The translations under genes and the position numbers were made by a program. Shown here one piece after another: positions 52,901-62,000 of a DNA stretch of 62,000 nucleotides; within the stretch, counting starts at the first letter, position 1, and each line of letters begins with the position of its first letter. This stretch comes from Owenia fusiformis (Eukaryota; Annelida; Polychaeta; Sabellida; Oweniidae). The notes beneath the pieces are model-generated. The model did no database searches and was not told where the DNA came from. It saw only the letters and a program-made list of their open reading frames with translations. The stretch is taken from the NCBI GenBank assembly GCA_903813345.2, contig CAIIXF020000591.1, positions 1-62,000 on the forward strand. Reading direction: 5' to 3'.

Positions 52901-55900
52901 ACAAAAGTTTTCATTAGTGGAACATACATTAACAGTTACCTTTCTCAGGATTTATAAAATGCTTCAATGGGGATTTATAGCCCGACCATTTTTAGAAAAC
53001 TTGAAAATCTCTAGATTTGAATAAAGGTAAATAACAGTGCAAAAACTAAGTTGTTTTGATAGAAAATTACACACAGAATTCAACAGAAGAAAATGTTAGT
53101 CTTTAGTTGTTAAAAATCCAGATCTCCTAAAATCTCATTAAAACGAAACCTGAACGACATTTCGAAGCTATATGGAAAAGCCACTATTAGATAGTAAGAT
53201 GCCTTCACTAGGCTATTCTCTGTACTTGTGTTCGTGCCTCATTTTGAGTAGTGAGTGTAAATTCTTTTCGGAAACATGATTATGTTTTCCCTGAAATATG
53301 AATTGGAGATATCTGACAAAATATAGCCTTAAATATAAATTTTGTGTTTTGAACATGCGGAAATATCTTGAACACTTTGAAACTGAAGTACAGTTCCTTA
53401 ATAGGTCGTTTAGTTTGCTTGTTTTTGTTGTACACAATACTTGTGTTTAATAGCCACGCGTAATTATTATAAGCGTAATCAGATTATTTCAAGCGTCGAA
53501 ATAGCTTATTTTCCTCGACGCATCTACAAATTCTACACAAACCTATTCACTTACCGTTATATTGAGCGATCTAGATGCGTCAATTATAATTGTTTTCACT
53601 CATCGGCTTTAGTGGCCCGCGATACCTTTTATTTCATTCATATTTGAGACGCAATTGATACATTGGCAACAAATCATCAAATGTTCTTGATGATTCTTCT
53701 TCATTTTAAAATGTTTCTCCTATCCGATTTTCAAAGATGTGTCTTAAATATTATACTTCACATTGATCACGATTCTTGTACTTTCTGTCTTTACGACCTC
53801 CGTTCACATTTGCAAGAGTTGTTGATTGCATTGCCTTGATCATTGGTCGAACTTCGATTCCAACTAAATTAGATTAATCAATTAAGAAATGTAATATCAT
53901 GTTTATCCAAGCAAATAATTGTAACAACTACATTATTTTTTAGCAGTTTTGACACCTAAGCAGGGTAGCCTAGTGGCGTAGACTGAGGCTACTTTGTGGT
54001 TGAACGTCGTGGGATACGGAGGTCCCGCGTTCGAGCCCCAGGTACGGAGTTGTTGATCATTGTCACTACGGACACCCGGTCCGAAGGTCCAACCGTTTAC
54101 CGGCCCTTGGCATGGGTTGGTTCTCTGGCCGCTCTTGCCGGAGACAGATTGTGAGACTGTGGTTGGTTCCTCCACTAACGTGCTTTAGTAAACTCCGGAA
54201 GTCATATAGTATGGTAGCGGGCCCCCACCAAGGGCAGTAGTGGAACGACGCGAATCGGTCCCAGTATGGTTGCCTTGCAACTGAAGAGACTCGAGGAAAT
54301 CATGCCATTCGCAGTGACCCAGAAAAGACTTTTGCTTCTTGATTTGACGTTTTAATTCATTTATTAACATACTTTATTTATATTACTTTTCAGGCAGTTA
54401 TGATATTTATTGGTCAAATGAATGAACGAGACATCTAGATACTATTAAATACATCTAGATAGTATCAAAACCATAATTCGATTTGTCGGACATATATAAA
54501 ATAACACTTGAAAACACAACACACATAGTTGCAATATCCGTAGCATTTGGCACAGTCGGGTCCCATGCGCTATCATTTTGTCGTGCGGTCATCATAAGAT
54601 ATGGAGGTACGGTTGATTGGACCATGGGCTTTCAACAGAGTCAAGAAATTTGCATGGATACTTTGAGAAATGAGGTAGCAACAAAAGGAAACACCAGAAA
54701 TAATCCAGAAATGTCCACACCATTGTTTTCGTTAGTTATGGCAAGGCCCCGGAGGAAAAACAGCATTCGTGGGTAGTTTAATTTTTGTATCAATTAGTGC
54801 CATGACTTTAACTCAACCAAGAACAGCGGGGCAAAGTCCCTATGGGTCCCAATTGAGAATCAATTCAAATCAATCAAATTCAGATTCAGATCACCTGCTA
54901 AGCCTAGTATTGATTTGCCCCTAAATAGATATTAAAGGGACGCTGAATATTGGAGTTAGTTAATGAGCACCATACTGCCAATTAAAACATGTATTCAATG
55001 TTTCAATATAATTGAACTATATGTAACTGAAATATTGGGAAAAATAATTGATATTTCGTTTGTGGAATGAAAACTGATGATGAAGATAATATCAGTAGAT
55101 AAAAACTGTATAGCAATTTAAACATGGAAATGATGCCAATTTAGAAGTATTATAGTTAAGAATTTGTGAAATGGTTAGAAAATGAAATTACTTCAGAATT
55201 AATATGATCATTGAGGCACACATTGATAAAAATCACACTTGGGTTTGGAAAGATTTAAAGTAAAACAAATGAATGCATTTCTTACTATCTCCATGACAAC
55301 ATATCTTGCTCTCTCTCTCCATGACAACAATTTTGGCCCCATCAGCACAAGATCGAAAATACAGTAATGATCAAGTTCAATAAGAAATGTGAAACTTTAC
55401 ATTTATTTATTTCTACCAATGAAACAATACATACAGTATAAATAAATGTTTACTTCATTGAATACAGAATTTACCACAGTTAAATATATTTTATGAAGTA
55501 CAGGGTTTACCATAATCAAACATAAATAACAGAATGATGACTTTATGCTCTTTGAAATACAGAAATTGATGGTTAACTGGAATTAAGTTTGTCGAGACGA
55601 ACCCTCAATCCGAAACGCCTAGCATTAGTTAAAAAGTTTCTGGCCGCAACTGTGATGTAAAGATGAAAGATTTTAAATTAGGCCTAAGCTTTATCTGAAA
55701 ATACTGTCTTTGCGCGATAAACTTTTGATTTAATACGAATATATAAAAAACAGATTGACCTCCCAGTCTCATATTAAAAAGTATTTAAAGTTTAAATATT
55801 GTGGAAGTAAATAAAAATGAATTTTTGATTTTCGAGACTTGTCTGTTCAATGAAAAAATCATGTATAATTTGAACCAAGGTGTATGATAAAGTAATATAA

Positions 55901-58900
55901 ACTAGTTATATGCTGATACAGTAGAATTTCTCTTGGCTTTTCAACATAGCACAATATTTGACTTTTCAGGCTCAACTTTTATTATACTATGCCTATATAA
56001 TGTTACTGTGCACTATCATACATGTACATAATCATGTGTCTATATGATGTTTTGAAAGAGTAAAAGAGCTAGAATCAAAGCGCCGTTCTTGCGAGTTTCA
56101 AATGAAAATATCGAAAAACGCGCGAGTATGAGGACTGCAACTTTTTATGTCTACACTGACAAAAACTTGAAATTCCCGCTGTAAAGATATAGTCCCACGC
56201 GGAAGTGCAGGTCATAAAACTAATGGCATCCCAATGGCACGGATTTCGGTACAACGCGCATCGGTAGGCCTATATTGGTTTTCGGCACGATGCGCGTCGG
56301 TATAATGGGTTTCGGTATAATGCGCGTCGGTATAATGAGATGATCCCATAAATGTGAAGCAACAACGATGGGGTTGATCAACTCCTTAGACTTGGATATG
56401 GGAGTTAAGCGACGAACATCATATCAATAAATCATAAATCAAGAGGGGTTTGAATACTCGGATTCCGTTTGTACATGGTGGAGCTGCCCATTGGTTTGTG
56501 CTTAACTGATCTATTGTACTTACTATATGTACATCAAACCTTAGCACCTCTTCCATGTAAAGCGGCATAGACGTTCCAAGTGTATAGCTGGTCCAAGAGT
56601 TGCAGCTTTGTGCAATGATGATTGCCCAAACAGGGCGAGATTTGGCAATAGATTTGAAAGGAAACTTAGATTTGCCAGCCATAAAACCAGCACTGGACAT
56701 CGCATGGTACTGTTCAATAAAGAGTCTTTCCTCTTCTGTTATTCTGGGATGCGTCTTTGGGTTATCGTAGACTAAAAATGTCCAAAGTAGAAACCACAAC
56801 GCCGTCATTCCACCAAAGAAATAGTAAATCATGGGCCAGCCATTGTCAATGTTAACATTACAGAGGAGTCCAGATAATGCCAAGGAGGCGATATTACCAA
56901 TGGTTGTGCCTAAAATATATTTCATATCAGTTGCCGAATGACTGAACATCTAACAGGCTACGAAGAGTTACTCCTGTTTGAGACATCGCACATTCATGAT
57001 AACTTCATAAGTATAAATTCTAGTGATTTAGTTCATATACAAATTGATGTCATTTTGAGTGAAACATGATCATTTTGAAGATGCAAAATGTAGTTCTATA
57101 CCTGCGTAACAGAAGGTCATGAGCTTACTCCTCTCCATGATTGGTGCCCAGAACGCCCAGAGGGTATGCATCGCTGGAAATGTGACACCCTGTCAGTATA
57201 AGACAAACAATTGATGAATATAAATATTAAGAGTTCCCATATAGCTCATAAAGTTTGATTACACGATTAAATAGGATAATAATCACATTCAGAACTACTT
57301 ACCAAACCTATTCCTATTACGACTCTACACGCATAAAGTAATATTATATTCGTCCGGGCACTTATAGGTGTCAGCAGTGTCGCTATTGTGGCAAACAGCA
57401 TACCTGCCCCGAATACTCGTTTACCCCCATACTTCTGTGCCATATAACCACCTGGGATTTGAGTTAGAATGTATCCAAAGAAAACAGAACTCAAAAGTTG
57501 TCCTTGCGTTTGTTTGCTCCAGTGAAATTCACCATGCTAAAAGAATATACTCGAAGATAACATTTTAATTTGTAGCATTAAATATTAACGTGATTTAACC
57601 AGAAATTGCACATTTATTTTGTATGTGTATTTGAACGATTAATATTCAGAAAAATTAGACAAACTTTCTATCATTTCATATCGTTCAATTTGAACCTTAT
57701 ACTGCAGACTATGGGCGTAGGCCAAATATACTAAATTAGGTTGAGAAAGTAATTAGCGTTTCAAGTATCAATCGTCAGCTTTTATGAGTTTTAAATATAC
57801 TTAACGCGTGTAACAAAATCGCACTGGTTTAATGATCCCCAATGTTAACAAACGTGCCATTTCATTTAATGCCGTTTGATTAAGTGACATTTTATTCATC
57901 TGATTTGAATAACATTTTAAACTTGCGACATTTTGGGCTTTGTTCACGAAAAAACAAATTCCAGCTATTAATATCATTCCTCCTTTTATTGATGTTATAG
58001 CTCGCTAAATACCAGACTGAATAATGATTTTGATACAAATAGTACTGCCATTGAGGGAAATAGTCAAACTGATATTTCATCGAGTGGATGTATCCTCTGC
58101 GATCGCCAAAAATCGGCTTTCAGTCAGGGGGGGGGGGGGGGGTGCAATTGTGGCTTAAGCGAGTCAAAAAGTTTTGTTTTGAATTTTACAAAAAATGATG
58201 TAACTTCCTTGAAAATTGAGCCAGAAGCTTCAAATAAAAAGCATTTAAAGCCCCCCCCCATATATTGCTTATGGAGGGGGGGGTGCGTTCGCACCTCTCG
58301 CACCCCCTGGCTACGCCTATGCCTAACCCCATAGTCTAGACACGGGACTCCAGAGGTTTATTTTTACATAGCGAAAACTTCATTTATGATTTCTGTGCTA
58401 TGTCCTTCTCTTGCCAGCAGATTAGCATGATTAAGTTCGGGGTAGTTCATCTTTTTCATAGATACAACAATAAAAAGTTTAATTACTGCTGAATAGTATT
58501 TACCCGAGATGTGTTAAGATTGTTTGAATCCCATATATCCTCATTGCATGCCATGTTGCTCTGTGATACATTAAAACGTCCATCGTCAGTTGAGATCGTT
58601 TCGTTCTTGGAACCATTGTCAGCAGTTGACACAGGATCAATTGTCATGCAGACGATGCCCATACTGAAGTTGATCCTTAGCGCATATACCCAAACGAAAC
58701 CAAGGAAGCCAACAATTGCCAGCGTCCATCGACATGATGGTTCAAATATGTCTGCAGTACATTTGATATGAATATCAATTTTACAGAAATTCTATTCACA
58801 TATTCATCATATCTTGATATATTAAGTCAAAGTGACTTCAACTGCTGAGGATGCTTCTTTAAACATATTCATTGATTGACACTGACATTGAGATATGTAC

Positions 58901-59178
58901 TATATTAATTCAAAATATATTAACAAGTTTATAGAACACCACGGCACACCTTTTTGCTGTCATTATTTTAGCGTCACCCTGAAATTGATCGAGATGACAC
59001 CAAACATTCGTAGCACTGATTTTCAATATCTTAATAACAGCGTGAAAAATACAAAAAACTTACTCCTTAATTTTCCTATTTTCCCATTTATTTCCTTCTC
59101 GGTGGATTGACTTTGAACAACCACATCTTCATTTAGATTTGGTGGAGTTACAACATAAACTGAACTAGATCCTTGCAT
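49993..59178 (-). CDS. SLC17-family anion transporter, copy 2
   Basis: Exons on the - strand: 59178-59064, 58751-58504, 57536-57303, 57189-57102, 56909-56524, 51414-51282, 51123-50973, 50452-50362 and 50208-49993. They encode the same 553-aa protein as copy 1, including Leu199 at the usual TM4 Glu position, three glycosylation sequons in the first loop and the ASGEEQPW motif after the last membrane segment. The upstream region diverges from copy 1 starting about 510 bp from the ATG (59690 onward), so distal promoter sequence may differ. Subtype and substrate are not determined. Confidence 0.92.
50545..50888. repeat. TGTCACGTTGACAG minisatellite, copy 2
   Basis: Second copy of 10360-10703, in SLC17 copy 2 intron 7. 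Confidence 0.7.
51848..51902. repeat. 55-bp CpG-rich inverted repeat, left partner, copy 2
   Basis: Second copy of 11663-11717; its inverted partner is at 56280-56334. Confidence 0.75.
51980..52369. mobile_element. Long foldback element, copy 2
   Basis: Second copy of 11795-12184. Confidence 0.75.
53961..54365 (+). mobile_element. tRNA-derived SINE, copy 2
   Basis: Second copy of 13776-14180, with intact A and B boxes. Confidence 0.7.
56280..56334. repeat. 55-bp CpG-rich inverted repeat, right partner, copy 2
   Basis: Second copy of 16095-16149. Confidence 0.75.
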
Positions 59179-62000
59179 GTTAGACTATTTCCCGATATAT
59201 TTTGAATTATTAAATATTCAATCAAAACAGCCCTATATTCTTTAGGTTCATTAACGTACTCCGTGCCTACGTGTTGTCACAAATTCCATGCCCAATCGTT
59301 GTCAGAGACTGTGACAGGATCTCTAAAGTACATTGTACTTTAAGTGCAATATGTCAAAACAAACTGAATAATTTGTATTTTCTTAATAAAAACTGACATT
59401 TATACTATATATTTATTTAAGATCTTCAGAAAGATTCGATTTAATAAAACTGTTGAAAGGGGTTTGTTTTGTGCATATGGCATTTGAAACATTCAAATGA
59501 ATAATGAAATAGACAAGTGATCTTAATTCTAAGGCTAAAACAAAATTATGAAAATATACATTTTTCAATTTGAAATTTTATTAAGTTTATTAATCAAATT
59601 TGGACAATGAATGATTTTTTATATTCTGAATGGAATTTGTTTTTAACTGAGTATATATTTCGCCATATTTTCATGATCACCAGGTTAATGTATATAGTAT
59701 ATCAGTAATAAGTAACACGTCTGCTTCAACGTTAAGACTTAAAGGTTCCGACATGCTAATTAATACTGATCCAAGTCAAAAGAACCACTTATTTTGAATA
59801 TGATTTAGTATTCATCTATTTTCTCTCAAATTAATGTAAAATCTAGTATCAAATCTGTTTTATCTTAATACTGATTTTTAAATATTTTCCCAAATTTTGT
59901 TTCTCACTTTCCATAGTGCCGTTAAAATATAAGTGCAGAATCGCAGCATTAAAAGCAAATGACTATATCTGCATGTTGTTAACTTGGCGGGATTAAAATT
60001 CCATCATTTGATGAACAAAATCATTTAATTATATATTACATTTATAATACATTTTATTGTAATATAAATCTTGACAATTTTCAAATGTGCATGATTTTCT
60101 GTACAACCTCTTAAATAGAGGGTATTTCTCTATATTTATCACATCTGAGGTCATTATCCTTTGGAGGGGCAATATTTTCTGTACATTCTTTGTAAAATGT
60201 GGCTACCAAGTTACAAAATATGAAAAACGTTTTCCTAGATCGCAGAAAAGTGACTCTCTTTTTTACTTTTAAATAATTGCAAAGCACAGTGGTCAAATCA
60301 ATAGTGTGACATAAGAAACATAAACAAGCTATTATATAACTTGTTTTAGCTTTTATATTTCCATTTCATCCACCACATTTAGATATATGGATAAAATAGG
60401 ACATCTGGGAAATGACTGAACATGTTATTTTTCCCAAAAATACTTTTTTCCAGATGCTAAGAAACTTACTTTTAATACACACCTTCATACTTCTTATTTC
60501 TGAAAACTATCATCAGCAAACATTCTAGGTGAGATTCCCCCATTCCTCCGATCACAGGTCTTTAAAATCCAGAATATATTCTTTCTTTTTACCCCCTGCG
60601 ATAAGCAGTTAGCATTTCCGCGATTAAGAACTCGCAATCTGATTGGCTAAATCATGTATAAGTCATTGCGCATAATTAGATCATGTGATTCAGTTTAATC
60701 GGGTGCTTCCAAATTGGTTATAGCAGGGGGAAGGAGGTACGGATTCTGGATACCTGCTTTGGAGGATGGATTCCCCAAAATCCTCATAACAAGACAATTA
60801 TTGCAGTTCATTATAATTGCAAAAGTATTATCCATTTCATGTTCAAAGTTGATGTGAAATGTATTTGATAGAAAACCTAGTGATAAATATGTACTTAGAA
60901 CATCCCTTATCATAAAAACTGAAATCAAAAAGCAGTTTGAAATCTAAATAAATAATACAATATCAATATGCTTTTATAAATTAATATTATTTTCACTTAC
61001 AATTACAAATATATGTCAACAATATATCAACAATGTCTTGCTTTTTCCCATTATCATTTTTACATTTTCATCCAAATAATACAGGGTGGGCTAAAAACTA
61101 TCCATACTTTTATTTGGGGAAATTTTTTTTCATAATGCATGGATTCCAAGGTCATATTCATATTTGAGGTTACAATTTTACAAGAATTATTTATCCTTTT
61201 GCAGGAACAATTGCAAAACGCGAATTCTGCATCTACATCAAAAGATATTTCAAAAATATAGGCCTATGCAATATCAAAAACTATGACCAACTAAAAATGT
61301 GGACAGTTTTGTCCCATCCTGTGATTGTAGCAAAAAGTTTACAATACAAACATTTTTGTTTGGCAGCAATAAAGGCACACATTAATACAGCAAAACTGAA
61401 TGAGGTGCAATTCAGCGAGTTTTAAAAGCAGTATATCGTAAGATGTGAATGCTGCCTTAGAAACACCATCCTCTAACATAATAAGGTTCAAGACCAAGAG
61501 TTAAGTAAGAAACCAAATTGAAAATACCCATTGCCTCGTACCAGGGTGGATGTAAACATTTTATGAATGAATGGGTTCATACACGGTCTGGGAGTTTTGC
61601 AGTTAGAGTTCTTACAAAGTTGCTATTTTACCAATGGTAATTTTATTCAAAGGAATGAAGAACTAATTAAACACCTGGAGCGACAGTTTGTATTCAAAGG
61701 ACATGATGGATTATGCCCAGGTGATGGTATTGAACACCTAAGGAACACTTTGTTCCCTTGTGATTACTATAACTATTTAGAATGTAACTTATTTGATAGG
61801 TTTGATCAAAGATGAGGTAATATAAAGCAATTGATGGTCCCAATTTTTCTTCTAATGTGGACATTCACTGGGTGATGTCTTTTAGTCATAAAAATGTAAA
61901 TTGAACATTAGCCAATAGGTATCATGTTTGTATTGGGTCATTGCTTTTTTACTCCATTTTAAATAAACTAACAAATCGATTTGTACAAACGAGTACACTG
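59179..62000. other. Diverged spacer upstream of SLC17 copy 2
   Basis: Counterpart of 18993-21909. Identical to about 59690, then substitutions and indels accumulate. There is no confident gene apart from the weak frame at 61567-61815. Confidence 0.55.
61567..61815 (+). CDS. Uncharacterised 82-codon open frame, intact here
   Basis: ATG to TGA, 82 aa, ending with CNLFDRFDQR. It contains several Cys and aromatic residues and FKGHDGLCPGDGIEHLRN. No family is recognised. The left copy has a stop at codon 13 and 7.6% nucleotide divergence with many amino-acid changes, which argues against strong protein constraint. It could be a transposon remnant or chance ORF. Confidence 0.2.
   Translation: MNGFIHGLGVLQLEFLQSCYFTNGNFIQRNEELIKHLERQFVFKGHDGLCPGDGIEHLRNTLFPCDYYNYLECNLFDRFDQR

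Larger units (their letters stand above)
40443..62000 (+). repeat. Right copy of the direct duplication
   Basis: Collinear with 259-21909. It is nearly identical to about 59690, then several percent diverged, including a TA insertion near 59694 and losses of about 18 bp (near 60648), 13 bp (near 60893) and about 57 bp (near 61927) relative to the left copy. The copy runs off the window before reaching CUL1, so whether a second CUL1 end follows is unknown. Confidence 0.95.

Noticed and set aside
39329-61995. TGTACAAACGAGTAC shared at about 39327 and 61982 as a recombination site
   Set aside because: Only 15 bp; the left copy has TGTACATATGAGTACA at the homologous place, so two substitutions explain the right copy's version.

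Overview
The window looks like AT-rich nuclear DNA of an invertebrate animal, probably marine. Its genes are split by GT-AG introns, the protein families are metazoan (SDF4/Cab45, an SLC17 transporter, cullin-1), and the introns and spacers are full of foldback elements, a tRNA-derived SINE and minisatellites. I cannot name the species or phylum from sequence alone.

Layout. Positions 1-258 are single-copy here. From 259 the window carries a + strand SDF4 gene (668-6731, six coding exons, 401 aa). It converges on a - strand SLC17-family transporter (18992-9808, nine coding exons, 553 aa). Further right on the - strand lie the last four coding exons of cullin-1 (24533-22525). About 165 bp upstream of those exons begins a 5.7-kb satellite of 45-bp units (24698-30441). 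It ends about 30 bp from the stop codon of a very large, uninterrupted - strand coding exon (37518-30471, about 2,350 codons). That protein joins an N-terminal hydrophobic region, Cys clusters, a P-element/THAP9-like transposase core, two CCHC knuckles, a YqaJ/lambda-exonuclease-type nuclease and a C-terminal region resembling a ubiquitin-specific protease. Upstream of it are tandemly duplicated exon-like modules with splice signals, a 235-bp MITE and a possible first exon.

From 40443 to the end the window repeats 259-21909 in direct orientation (offset about 40,184-40,190). This second copy includes complete SDF4 and SLC17 genes. The two copies are almost identical for about 19.2 kb; I found one substitution and two homopolymer length changes. 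At about 19506/59691 they start to differ by several percent with many indels. Either this is a roughly 40-kb tandem duplication with a conversion or recombination boundary, or it is a haplotype duplication made during assembly; sequence alone does not settle it. The rest of CUL1 is not visible, so the CUL1 piece here may be a 3' fragment left by the duplication, or the satellite and transposase gene may sit inside a very long CUL1 intron.

Best candidate for something undescribed: the fused transposase / zinc-knuckle / YqaJ nuclease / USP-like protein, with its neighbouring satellite and exon-module array. SDF4, SLC17 and CUL1 are ordinary host genes with no evident shared pathway.
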